A program made the position numbers and the translations under genes. Under the pieces are notes generated by a model, which was given only the letters and a program-made list of their open reading frames with translations, was not told where the DNA came from and did not search any database. 8,536 nt of DNA from Bacillota bacterium. Lineage in GTDB: Bacteria; Bacillota; Clostridia; Oscillospirales; Acutalibacteraceae. Location of the stretch: contig JAEWRF010000108.1 of the NCBI GenBank assembly GCA_023460155.1, forward strand, positions 1 to 8,536, read 5' to 3'. Shown one piece after another: positions 1 to 5,922 of this stretch. Positions within the stretch are counted from its first letter, which is position 1; the number at the start of each line of letters is the position of its first letter.

Positions 1-101
1 CCCGTGATCAGCACCATCGCGGCAAGGGAAACCATACTTTTCCCCATTGCTCCGAAACGGCGAAAATCGATCAGCCGGAGAACACGTTTCAATGTCTGCA
101 T
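1..101 (-). CDS. N-terminus of an unidentified membrane or secreted protein (partial)
   Basis: Only the first 33 codons and two bases are inside the window; the gene runs off the left edge. The start ATG at 101-99 is preceded by a purine-rich stretch (GGAAAAGGGTG) at suitable spacing. It also lies downstream of a perfect consensus promoter. The peptide begins with a basic stretch (MQTLKRVLRLIDFRRF), followed from about residue 18 by an uncharged hydrophobic stretch (MGKSMVSLAAMVLITG). This looks like a signal peptide or first membrane helix. Too little is visible to assign a family or to tell an exported protein from a membrane protein. The gene is separated from rpsI by over 500 bp and a terminator, so it is an independent transcription unit. 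Confidence 0.65.
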   Translation of the reverse strand, partial: MQTLKRVLRLIDFRRFGAMGKSMVSLAAMVLIT

Positions 102-194
102 AAATTCACCCTTTTCCTGCGATCTGCGGGCGGTTTTTAGGGTTTTTCCACCACTCGCATGACCACCGGCGGAATCACTTCCGTCGATGCGAGT
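102..194 (-). promoter_or_regulatory. Structured 5' leader with a possible Shine-Dalgarno-pairing loop
   Basis: Inverted repeats fill this leader. Perfect 8-bp arms (ACTCGCAT / ATGCGAGT) lie at 187-194 and 153-160. Between them is a 5-bp hairpin with a GTGA loop (170-183). Closer to the gene, GGTGG (148-152) can pair with CCGCC (129-133) around an A-rich loop. That loop contains ACCCT (139-143), complementary to AGGGT (108-112) in the purine-rich stretch just before the start codon. This arrangement could control translation, but I recognise no named riboswitch. The upstream half of the 8-bp repeat lies at or before the predicted start site, so that repeat may act as DNA rather than RNA. Confidence 0.4.
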
Positions 195-223
195 ATTATA
201 TTCATCGAATGGCCGGATGTCAA
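195..223 (-). promoter_or_regulatory. Consensus sigma-A promoter for the partial gene at the left edge
   Basis: On the minus strand a TTGACA -35 box (218-223) and a TATAAT -10 box (195-200) are separated by exactly 17 bp. Both hexamers match the consensus perfectly. Transcription should begin near 188, giving an 87-nt leader before the ATG at 101. Confidence 0.85.
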
Positions 224-581
224 ATCCAAACTTAAATCAATTTTGTGCAGTTTATACAAATCCGTCGATTTTTTATTTCAAAATTCGCACCAATACCGGT
301 GGTAGAAGCTGTATTTGCCTTTTCGCTGGTTTCGCGGACCCACCGTTTTCTGTGCAACATGTAAGAAAATGGTCGGTTACAATCTTGTTACAACTGTTAC
401 ACTGATGTTTTTTGTACATTTCCGGCTAATTTCTTCCTGTTTTTCATACACAATTTGTTCATGATTTTTGAAAAAACGGCTGTGCGTCTGCATTTTTCCA
501 GAGTCATCCAAAAAAACCGACTTGCGGGTGCCCGGTGTGAAAAAATCACATTGCGCAAACGGGCTTTTTCTGTGCCGCGAT
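224..581. other. AT-rich intergenic stretch without a supportable gene
   Basis: Between the rpsI terminator and the promoter at 195-223 I see no convincing coding sequence on either strand. The short open frames here have no ribosome binding site and partly run antisense to rpsI. The only notable pattern is three direct copies of GTTACA on the plus strand at 376-381, 387-392 and 396-401, which could be a regulator-binding array. Confidence 0.5.
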
Positions 582-609
582 AAAAAAAAGCCTCCGGAAA
601 ACCGGAGGC
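582..609 (-). terminator. Rho-independent terminator of the rplM-rpsI operon
   Basis: On the minus strand, a perfect 8-bp stem GCCTCCGG / CCGGAGGC with a TTTT loop (602-609 and 590-597) is followed by eight T residues (589-582). It starts 21 bp after the rpsI stop codon, so it should end the ribosomal protein transcript. Confidence 0.95.
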
Positions 610-629
610 AAAGGATCGTATTGGAAAAA

Positions 630-1031
630 TCAGCGTTTGGAGAACTGAGGTGCGCGGCGGGCCGCTTTGAGGCCGTATTTCTTGCGCTCTTTCATTCTCG
701 GGTCGCGGGTCAGGAACCCGGCCCTCTTGAGCGGAGTACGCAGATTTTCGGAGTCGTGCTGCAGCAGCGCGCGGGCGATGCCGTGACGGATCGCGCCGGC
801 CTGGCCGGTGACTCCGCCGCCTGCCACGCGGCAGACAACATCGAACTTCTCGTCGGTTTTAGTCAGAACGAGCGGCTGACGGACGATCAGCTTCAGGGTC
901 TCAAGCCCGAAATAGTCGTCGATGGTGCGGTCGTTGACCGTAATCTTCCCGGTGCCCTGATACAGGCGCACGCGGGCGACGCTGCTCTTTCTTCTGCCGG
1001 TCCCATAAAAATAAGGTGCTTTTTCGTACAT
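630..1031 (-). CDS. rpsI: 30S ribosomal protein S9
   Basis: This 133-residue protein is a complete S9 (uS9), a component of the small-subunit head whose C-terminal tail reaches the P site. Family signatures visible are YGTGRRKSSVARVRL near the N-terminus (about residues 9-23), GGGVTGQAGAIRHGIARAL in the middle, and the C-terminal run of basic residues ending in the canonical SKR. The reading frame is open further upstream, to an ATG at 1097. I chose the ATG at 1031 because it has GGGAGG nine bases upstream, gives the usual family length and leaves 16 bp after rplM. A longer start would overlap rplM. The gene is the second of a two-gene operon with rplM, the standard arrangement in bacteria, and is followed by a strong terminator. 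Confidence 0.98.
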   Translation of the reverse strand: MYEKAPYFYGTGRRKSSVARVRLYQGTGKITVNDRTIDDYFGLETLKLIVRQPLVLTKTDEKFDVVCRVAGGGVTGQAGAIRHGIARALLQHDSENLRTPLKRAGFLTRDPRMKERKKYGLKAARRAPQFSKR

Positions 1032-1047
1032 CTTTATTATCCTCCCG

Positions 1048-1476
1048 TTACAGTTCCCAGGCCTGCGGCTTCTGGGCGGCGTGGCTGTGTTCGGCACCCG
1101 CGAAGAGGCGCAGCCTCGTCATTGCGGAGCGGCCGATGGTGGTGTCCGGAACCATGCCCTTAACGGCCAGCTCCATCGCCTTGCAGGGGTCTTCGGCCAT
1201 CAGAGTCTTGTACCCGAGCTTCTTCATGTGGCCGATATACAGCGTGGGATGATAATAGATCTTTTTCTCAAGCTTTTTGCCGGTCAGAATTGCCTGCGCG
1301 CAGTTAATGATCACCACGTGATCTCCGCAGTCGGCGTGCGGCGCGAAGATGACCTTGTGTTTTCCGCGGAGCAGAGCAGCGGCCTGTGCGGCGACGCGGC
1401 CAAGCGGCTTTCCTGCGGCGTCGATGACATACCACTTGCGCTGGATGTCGCCGGCCTTTGGCATAAAGGTGGACAT
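1048..1476 (-). CDS. rplM: 50S ribosomal protein L13
   Basis: A 142-residue L13 (uL13), an early-assembling large-subunit protein. It shows the family's N-terminal block (RKWYVIDAAGKPLGRVAAQAA, about residues 13-33), then GKHKVIFAPHADCGDHVVIIN and LTGKKLEKKIYY. The C-terminal block is VKGMVPDTTIGRSAMTRLRLFAG. The ATG at 1476 has AGGAGG seven bases upstream and gives normal length for the family. It is first in the operon with rpsI, 16 bp ahead of it, and is served by a consensus promoter about 70 bp upstream. In Bacillus this operon carries an L13 autoregulatory leader; whether the short hairpin here plays that part cannot be told by eye. Confidence 0.98.
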   Translation of the reverse strand: MSTFMPKAGDIQRKWYVIDAAGKPLGRVAAQAAALLRGKHKVIFAPHADCGDHVVIINCAQAILTGKKLEKKIYYHPTLYIGHMKKLGYKTLMAEDPCKAMELAVKGMVPDTTIGRSAMTRLRLFAGAEHSHAAQKPQAWEL

Positions 1477-1536
1477 ATTGTTACCTCCTGAAATTTGTGA
1501 AAATTCTCGTTCCGCGCAAACGGGCGCGGCATTGCA
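1477..1536 (-). promoter_or_regulatory. rplM 5' leader with a GC-rich hairpin, possible ribosomal protein leader
   Basis: From the predicted start site near 1536 to the rplM ATG is about 60 nt. It contains a perfect 6-bp GC stem, CCGCGC / GCGCGG (1524-1529 and 1512-1517), with a 6-nt loop, and no T-run, so it is not a terminator. Its place directly upstream of rplM fits the known L13 leader of Firmicutes, but I cannot confirm the conserved bases of that family. Confidence 0.3.
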
Positions 1537-1542
1537 CGTTTG

Positions 1543-1571
1543 ATATTACCACACGAGACGCCTCGTGTCAA
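1543..1571 (-). promoter_or_regulatory. Sigma-A promoter of rplM-rpsI
   Basis: A minus-strand TTGACA (1566-1571) and TAATAT (1543-1548) are spaced by 17 bp. A perfect inverted repeat, ACACGAG-N4-CTCGTGT (1551-1568), fills the spacer and overlaps the -35 box. That position is suitable for a repressor, although ribosomal protein promoters are not usually controlled this way. Confidence 0.85.
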
Positions 1572-1890
1572 GTGGTCAATCCCCAATATTCGAATTTACT
1601 TTTGTATCGCTTCCGTTTTCTCGCGATAGCGGGCTCTTTCGCTCTCTATCTCATTCGCCGTTTCACTTTTCCGCACTGTTCGAAACCGGCTCAACCCGTC
1701 TCTTTTTCGCTCTCTACTATATATAGAAAGGGAGCGCGGAGACTTTCTGCTTTTCCCCGGGTCCGATGTGGAAAATCCGGGCTGCCGCGCGCGATTTGAG
1801 CGCCGGTTTCCGTGGATATTTCACGGACAGGAAACAGGTTTTCCACACATTCAACAGGTTTTCAACAATTACAAGATAAGCCGTTGAAAA
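1572..1890. other. bioY-rplM intergenic stretch with DnaA-box-like sites
   Basis: No gene is supportable here. The stretch contains TTTTCCACA at 1839-1847 (plus) and 1767-1775 (minus), ATATCCACG at 1811-1819 (minus), and CATTCAACA and TTTTCAACA at 1848-1856 and 1859-1867 (plus). All resemble the DnaA box TTATNCACA. A 12-bp direct repeat TTTCGCTCTCTA occurs at 1637-1648 and 1705-1716. I see no clear terminator for bioY: the best hairpin, TTTTCAAC / GTTGAAAA (1883-1890 and 1859-1866), is AT-rich with a 16-nt loop and no T-run. Confidence 0.4.
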
Positions 1891-2424
1891 TCATCCGGCC
1901 CGGCCCTCCCGCATCCGCCGAAGCGCCCGGGAAAGCCGGGGCGCCGTCACCGCCGCTGCCGCGATTTTCAGCGCGTCGCCGATCAGGAACGGGAGCACGC
2001 AGAGCCAAAGGGAGGCGATGAGGCCGGTTTTGGTCGAAGCCATGAGCCAGGCGGTTCCGAGGACATAGCACAGAACCGATCCGGCGGCCATGGCGAGCGC
2101 CGCCGGGGTTTTCCCGCGCAGAAAACCGATGAGCCACGCGGCGGCGACATATCCTATAATATACCCACCGGTCGGCCCGGCCAACACACCGGCTCCGCCC
2201 GACATGCCCGCGAATACCGGAAGCCCGACAAGCCCGAGCAGCAGGTAGATTCCCTGACTGACGGCCGCCGGCCCGGCGCCGAGCACGCTGCCCGCAAGGC
2301 AGACGGAAAGCGTAGCAAGATTGACCGGCACGGGCTGCAGCGGAATGGAAATCTGAGAAAGCACCGCGGTCAGCGCGGCAAAAAAGGCGCAGAGCGCCAT
2401 TTCTTCAACAGATTTTTGTTTCAT
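1891..2424 (-). CDS. bioY: Biotin transporter substrate-binding subunit BioY
   Basis: A 177-residue, very hydrophobic membrane protein of the BioY family, the biotin-binding S component of an energy-coupling-factor transporter. Visible family motifs are IPLQPVPVNLATLSVCLAG (about residues 27-45) and YLLLGLVGLPVFAG followed by GPTGGYIIGY (60-92). The C-terminal PFLIGDALKI (145-154) carries the conserved aspartate and lysine. About six membrane helices are expected. The ATG at 2424 has AAGGAGAG upstream and matches the usual family N-terminus. No EcfA or EcfT gene lies nearby, so it probably uses a shared ECF module encoded elsewhere, or works alone as some BioY proteins do. A BirA operator overlaps its promoter, which predicts repression when biotin is plentiful. 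Confidence 0.95.
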   Translation of the reverse strand: MKQKSVEEMALCAFFAALTAVLSQISIPLQPVPVNLATLSVCLAGSVLGAGPAAVSQGIYLLLGLVGLPVFAGMSGGAGVLAGPTGGYIIGYVAAAWLIGFLRGKTPAALAMAAGSVLCYVLGTAWLMASTKTGLIASLWLCVLPFLIGDALKIAAAAVTAPRLSRALRRMREGRAG

Positions 2425-2465
2425 TTGATTTCTCTCTCCTTCTGGTTCGGAATTGTTCCAGTACC

Positions 2466-2494
2466 AGCATAGCCGGAAAGGAGACTATTGTCAA
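2466..2494 (-). promoter_or_regulatory. Sigma-A promoter of bioY
   Basis: A minus-strand TTGACA (2489-2494) and TATGCT (2466-2471) are separated by 17 bp. The -35 box sits inside one arm of the BirA operator, so bound BirA would block RNA polymerase. Confidence 0.85.
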
Positions 2495-2520
2495 CCTAAT
2501 ACATTAATTTAGTTAACAAT
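2487..2520 (-). promoter_or_regulatory. BirA biotin-repressor operator
   Basis: Arms ATTGTTAAC (2512-2520) and GTTGACAAT (2487-2495) form a 9-bp inverted repeat with one mismatch across a 16-bp spacer. This is the form known for Firmicutes BirA sites (TTGTTAAC-type arms about 15-16 bp apart). It lies directly upstream of a biotin transporter gene and overlaps its -35 box. Binding of BirA with biotinyl-AMP should repress bioY. Confidence 0.88.
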
Positions 2521-2565
2521 AATAGTTTGAACGATTTCGGTCGATTTTGTCTCCAGGGTGTCTCT

Positions 2566-2669
2566 TTTCTATATATATAATAGAAACCCGAATTCCCCTT
2601 CAGTCTCAGCCCGCCGGGAGAGGCTTGGGCCAAGAGGAGGGCGGGATTCCTGTTCTTTTCTATAGAACA
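2566..2669. other. GC-rich intergenic fold with a TATATATAGAAA motif
   Basis: Minus-strand TATATATATAGAAA (2566-2579) follows a GC-rich segment. In that segment CCCGCC / GGCGGG arms (about 2610-2646) enclose a smaller CTTGG / CCAAG pair. TGTTCT / AGAACA (2651-2669) makes a separate 6-bp hairpin. Similar AT motifs occur near 1715 and 4261. A 72-codon open frame crosses the area but has no ribosome binding site, so I do not call it a gene. Confidence 0.35.
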
Positions 2670-2699
2670 AAAGCCGCCTCCCCGAAAGGAAGCGGTTTT
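2670..2699 (-). terminator. Terminator downstream of DAHP synthase, possibly bidirectional
   Basis: On the minus strand, CCGCTTCC / GGAGGCGG (2688-2695 and 2674-2681) form an 8-bp stem with one G-T pair and a 6-nt loop, followed by CTTTTG. The plus strand is also followed by TTTT. It lies about 75 bp past the DAHP synthase stop codon. Confidence 0.7.
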
Positions 2700-2771
2700 C
2701 ATTATAATAGGCACTAAAGTGACGCTTGTATGTGGCTAATTCCTGTAGCTACAAACAACAATATTATGAGC

Positions 2772-3785
2772 TCAGACGGTACGGCCCACCGCTTCGGCGA
2801 CGCGGGAAACCTTTTGGAACAGCTTTGTGTAAGCCTCGACGGTGAGCTGCTGGGCCGCGTCGCTGAGAGCCCGCTTCGGGTTCGGGTGAACCTCGATGAT
2901 GAGTCCGTCCGCGCCCGCCGCCACGCCGGCCAGCGACAGCGATTCAATATAGGCGGCTTTTCCGGCCGCGTGGGATGGGTCGATGATAATGGGCAGGCAG
3001 CTCCGCTCGCGCGCGACGGCCACGGCGGAAACGTCCAGCGTGTTGCGGGTTGCCGTCTCAAACGTGCGGATCCCGCGCTCGCAGAGGATAACGCCGTTGT
3101 TGCCCTCGCTCATGATGTATTCGGCGGCGTCGAGCCACTCCTCAATGGTGGAGGCAATGCCGCGCTTTAACAGCACCGGAATCTTCGTGCGCCCGACTTC
3201 CTTCAGCAGGCGGAAATTCTGCATATTCCGCGCCCCGATCTGGAAGACGTCGCAGTATTTCGCCGCCGTTTCGACCAGCTCATGGTCCGTTACCTCGCTG
3301 ACAACCCGCAGCCCGGCGGCGTCCGCGGCGCTGCGCAGCATTTTAAGGCCCTCCAGCTCCGTTCCCTGGAATGAATACGGCGAGGTCCGGGGTTTATACG
3401 CACCCCCGCGCAGGAAAGCCGCGCCCGCGGCCTTCACGCCCAGCGCCGCCGCCATGATCTGGTCCTCGTCCTCCACCGCGCAGGGGCCGGCGATCATGGC
3501 CAGCTTTTTGCCGCCGATGATTTCCCCTTTGACTTCCACCGTGCGCCCCTCGGGCACCATGTCGCGGCTTGCCAGCTTATAAGAATGCATGATCGGCACG
3601 CATTTTTCCACGCCGTCCATCAATTCCAGATTCACATCGTTCAGTTTCGCCTTATCCCCCAGAATGCCGATGATGGTCGCCTGGCTCCCGGTGGAAAGGT
3701 TCGCGCCGAGCCCGTGCTCCTTCAGCATCTCAATGATCTGCTCCACATCCTGCTGGGTACAGCCTTTTTTCATAACGATAATCAT
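2772..3785 (-). CDS. aroF: 3-deoxy-7-phosphoheptulonate (DAHP) synthase, ferredoxin-domain type
   Basis: This enzyme condenses phosphoenolpyruvate with erythrose 4-phosphate to DAHP, the first step of the shikimate pathway. The 337-residue length and layout match type I-beta enzymes such as that of Thermotoga. An N-terminal ferredoxin-like regulatory domain (about 1-70, starting MIIVMKKG) precedes the TIM-barrel. Visible motifs are GPCAVE (100-105), RGGAYKPRTSPYSFQG (126-141), GARNMQNF (184-191), LLKRG (205-209), DPSHAAG (269-275) and EVHPNP (298-303). The expected metal ligands C102, H272, E298 and D309 are all present. The N-terminal domain is the known site of tyrosine or phenylalanine feedback in relatives, so control at protein level is likely. 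I see no T-box or leader peptide. The gene stands alone, with its own promoter and terminator. The start follows GGAAACAGGGG; the family typically begins MIIVM. Confidence 0.95.
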   Translation of the reverse strand: MIIVMKKGCTQQDVEQIIEMLKEHGLGANLSTGSQATIIGILGDKAKLNDVNLELMDGVEKCVPIMHSYKLASRDMVPEGRTVEVKGEIIGGKKLAMIAGPCAVEDEDQIMAAALGVKAAGAAFLRGGAYKPRTSPYSFQGTELEGLKMLRSAADAAGLRVVSEVTDHELVETAAKYCDVFQIGARNMQNFRLLKEVGRTKIPVLLKRGIASTIEEWLDAAEYIMSEGNNGVILCERGIRTFETATRNTLDVSAVAVARERSCLPIIIDPSHAAGKAAYIESLSLAGVAAGADGLIIEVHPNPKRALSDAAQQLTVEAYTKLFQKVSRVAEAVGRTV

Positions 3786-3821
3786 GGTATCGACCCCTGT
3801 TTCCTTTTATTGTTCTCTGTT

Positions 3822-3850
3822 ATTTTACGCTTTAAAGCGGCAAATTGCAA
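3822..3850 (-). promoter_or_regulatory. Probable promoter of the DAHP synthase gene
   Basis: A minus-strand TTGCAA (3845-3850) and TAAAAT (3822-3827) are 17 bp apart, about 30 bp before the ribosome binding site. A TTGACC lies a few bases further upstream but at unsuitable spacing. The leader is short, with no obvious attenuator. Confidence 0.55.
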
Positions 3851-3930
3851 GGTCAAAAAACCGGTAAAATCTTCTCGTGCCGTCGATTCCCGTTTCCGCC
3901 CGTTTCTGCCGGATTTGTGCAGATGATTAA

Positions 3931-3965
3931 AAGAAAAGAAAAACAGCCACCCTATTGGGTGACTG
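3931..3965 (-). terminator. Terminator of the 5S rRNA gene
   Basis: A minus-strand 9-bp stem, CAGTCACCC-AATA-GGGTGGCTG (3944-3965, one G-T pair), is followed by a T-rich tail TTTTTCTTTTCTT (3943-3931). It begins 10 bp after the 5S 3' end. Confidence 0.92.
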
Positions 3966-3975
3966 CTTTTAAAAT

Positions 3976-4090
<115 letters not shown>

Positions 4091-4115
4091 TGTGTGTCTT
4101 TCTCTTGGCGACTTG

Positions 4116-4177
4116 ATTATAATACCACATGCAGTGACAAAAAGCAAGCGAAAACCGTGTTTTTTTTAATTTTTTTT
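4116..4177 (-). promoter_or_regulatory. Promoter of the solitary 5S rRNA gene with UP-element-like A/T tracts
   Basis: A perfect TATAAT (minus, 4116-4121) would start transcription near 4109, about 19 nt before the 5S. The -35 is not clear: TTGCTT (4142-4147) is 20 bp away, and at 17 bp the hexamer is CTTTTT. Two 8-bp A-tracts separated by TT (minus, 4160-4177) lie about 52-69 bp upstream of the start, where an UP element would contact RNA polymerase alpha subunits. Confidence 0.6.
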
Positions 4178-4200
4178 GGGGAGTCGTTTCTCCCCCGCTC

Positions 4201-4274
4201 AGCCGGATTGATTTCATGCCCGCTCATTCCAGAGTATACCCCGGCAAATCCGGCTTATACATTATATATAGAAA
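4201..4274. repeat. Intergenic inverted repeat with adjoining TATATATAGAAA motif
   Basis: Perfect 9-bp arms AGCCGGATT (4201-4209) and AATCCGGCT (4247-4255) enclose 37 bp. They are followed by ATTATATATAGAAA (4261-4274). The flank and motif resemble the minus-strand sequence at 2566-2595, which suggests a dispersed intergenic repeat. A GGGGAG / CTCCCC hairpin lies next to it (4178-4195). Confidence 0.4.
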
Positions 4275-4290
4275 CGTTTTTCGTGCGTTA

Positions 4291-4311
4291 AAAATTGAAT
4301 TTTATAATTCA
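4291..4311 (-). terminator. Weak AT-rich terminator overlapping the permease stop codon
   Basis: A minus-strand stem TGAATT-ATAA-AATTCA (4296-4311) is followed by AATTTTTAA. The TGA stop is part of the stem. The stem is AT-only apart from one G-C pair, so termination may be inefficient. Confidence 0.35.
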
Positions 4312-5922
4312 GTTCATCTCGGCGCTGGCCAGCAGGTTCCGGCAGAGGTAAAAGACCACGCCCGCCACAAGAAGATTCCAGCCGACGGTGGGCAGACCCA
4401 TCAGGAACGGAAGCACGCTTTCGGGGAGGGAGCGGGCCGCCATAAATACGGCAACCATTCCGCCGATGCCCGGCGCAGCAATCGCGATCAGCAGCGGCAT
4501 GTAAAGGATCAGCACGATTCCCCGATTCGCCATGCCGCCGAAGATCCGCTTTGCAAGCACATTTCCGGCGGTGAACAGGCCGCCGTAGGAGGCGTAAAGC
4601 AGAATGCAGATCAGCGCCGTCGGCAGCGGAGCGCGCACCACAATCCCGGTAACACCGAACAGGACGATCCCGTCGAAAACAGGCTTCAGCAGGGTGGTCA
4701 TGGAAGACCACAGGAGCTTTTTGAAGGGCGGCTCCGGGGCAAGGTATATGTACTGCGCCGTCAGCTCACGGGACCAGTCGCCGGCCGCGTTGAGGAAAAA
4801 CAGAATATAAATGCTGAGGCCGCAGGCGGCCGCCATGATGAAATGTGCAGGCACCGGATTTTTGCTCCCGCCGATCAGGAGCATGATTCCGTACATTCCG
4901 AGGTTCATCACGAGCATCAGGACCGTGGAAGTGCTGAAAAAGACAAAGCGGCTCCGGCGCCGCGCCTCGCAAAGGTGCTTGTAAAAAAATGCGTTTGCGC
5001 CCCAGCCGCGCCCCAGACCGGTCTTTCCAACCTTTTTCGGGCCCGTCGACGCAGCGGCCGCGAGGCCTCTCTTTTCCTTCTTCGACTGCCGCAGCGCAAA
5101 GGTTTTCTCCGCCTTCTCCAGCACATCCTCATAATAATCCGGAGTGCTTTTCAGGAAGAGCAGGATGCACAGCAGCAAAGACACGAGCAGCAGCGCGCCG
5201 TACAGGGCCGCGCGGCCAGCGTCCCCTTCCATGAGGGCGAACGCGGCGCCCTTCGTCCAGCCGACCACCGGAAAGTACTCCAGCGTGCGCGAGCCTGCCG
5301 CGGCGCAGGCCGCAGAGACATCAGCGCCCCCCTTAATAAAAGGTGCAAGCGCCGTCAGCAGCATCAGCGTGATAAAAGCATAGACACCGCCCTGTACGGC
5401 CGCCCTGCGGCGCGGCTCCCCGCGGATCAGTCCGTAGGCAAGCATCGCCACCACCTGAATCAGGATCATGAAAAACGCCGTCAGCGCAATCAGGAGCAGC
5501 ACGTCCGCCGGAGTGATATGGAAGGCGCTCGTCAGGTTCCCGCAGTAAAACAGCATAAAAAAGAAGCCGAGCAGAGTCGCACCCATTTGGCGCGCAAGGC
5601 CGTAAATAAGAATCACGCGGGGAGAAGTCGGCGAAACAAACAGAAGGTTTACGTCCGACATGCGAAAGACCGCGGAGCCCGATTTCAGCGAGGTCGTAAT
5701 GGTCAGCGTCCCGAGAAGCAGCAGCCAGACGAGGAACAGTCCCTCCAGGATGCGGATGTCCGCGAAGGATCCGGTTTTTTTGGGGTGCAGCGTAAGATCA
5801 ATGAACATCCATGCCATCATACCGATGCAAACAAGATAAATAATCAGCTTTCCGGGGTTCCGTACCGTCTGACGGACAAAATTTTTAAGCTGGCGCCCGG
5901 CCAGAAACAGAACCGCATTCAT
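4309..5922 (-). CDS. ABC exporter membrane protein, putative ABC_export family
   Basis: A 537-residue polytopic protein, by sequence character the membrane partner of the ATPase encoded just upstream. Hydrophobic segments that look like helices fall at about 26-45, 58-78, 104-130, 139-164, 177-196, 236-258, 326-351, 359-379, 412-430, 434-455, 467-495 and 510-527. That makes two sets of six, split by a basic cytoplasmic stretch (about 259-325). Length, layout and motifs such as SDVNLLFVSPTSPR (89-102) fit the putative ABC exporter family (PF16962) found in Firmicutes. The 4-bp overlap (ATGA) with the ATPase implies translational coupling. Substrate is unknown; antimicrobial peptides, lipids or drugs are possible. 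No peptide, immunity or two-component gene is adjacent to settle it. Confidence 0.85.
   Translation of the reverse strand: MNAVLFLAGRQLKNFVRQTVRNPGKLIIYLVCIGMMAWMFIDLTLHPKKTGSFADIRILEGLFLVWLLLLGTLTITTSLKSGSAVFRMSDVNLLFVSPTSPRVILIYGLARQMGATLLGFFFMLFYCGNLTSAFHITPADVLLLIALTAFFMILIQVVAMLAYGLIRGEPRRRAAVQGGVYAFITLMLLTALAPFIKGGADVSAACAAAGSRTLEYFPVVGWTKGAAFALMEGDAGRAALYGALLLVSLLLCILLFLKSTPDYYEDVLEKAEKTFALRQSKKEKRGLAAAASTGPKKVGKTGLGRGWGANAFFYKHLCEARRRSRFVFFSTSTVLMLVMNLGMYGIMLLIGGSKNPVPAHFIMAAACGLSIYILFFLNAAGDWSRELTAQYIYLAPEPPFKKLLWSSMTTLLKPVFDGIVLFGVTGIVVRAPLPTALICILLYASYGGLFTAGNVLAKRIFGGMANRGIVLILYMPLLIAIAAPGIGGMVAVFMAARSLPESVLPFLMGLPTVGWNLLVAGVVFYLCRNLLASAEMN

Noticed and set aside
187..405. Plus-strand 72-codon open frame opposite the left-edge promoter
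   Set aside because: No ribosome binding site, and it crosses a perfect minus-strand promoter and the direct repeats.
468..1163. Plus-strand 231-codon open frame
   Set aside because: Mostly antisense to rpsI and the end of rplM, and it passes through the terminator hairpin.
1767..1867. Chromosomal replication origin
   Set aside because: No dnaA, dnaN, rpmH or similar neighbours, no perfect TTATCCACA box, and no clear AT-rich unwinding region; kept only as a box-like cluster.
2496..2714. Minus-strand 72-codon open frame between DAHP synthase and bioY
   Set aside because: It has no ribosome binding site, runs through a terminator, the BirA operator and the AT motif, and has no recognisable domain.
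3786..3930. T-box or attenuator upstream of DAHP synthase
   Set aside because: The space is too short, with no T-box consensus (AGGGTGGNACCGCG) and no leader peptide with repeated aromatic codons; the only terminator belongs to the 5S gene.
4160..4195. GGGGAG-TCGTTT-CTCCCC hairpin beside T-runs, as a terminator
   Set aside because: The T-run precedes the hairpin on the plus strand, and on the minus strand the hairpin is followed by A residues, so the orientation is wrong for termination in either direction.
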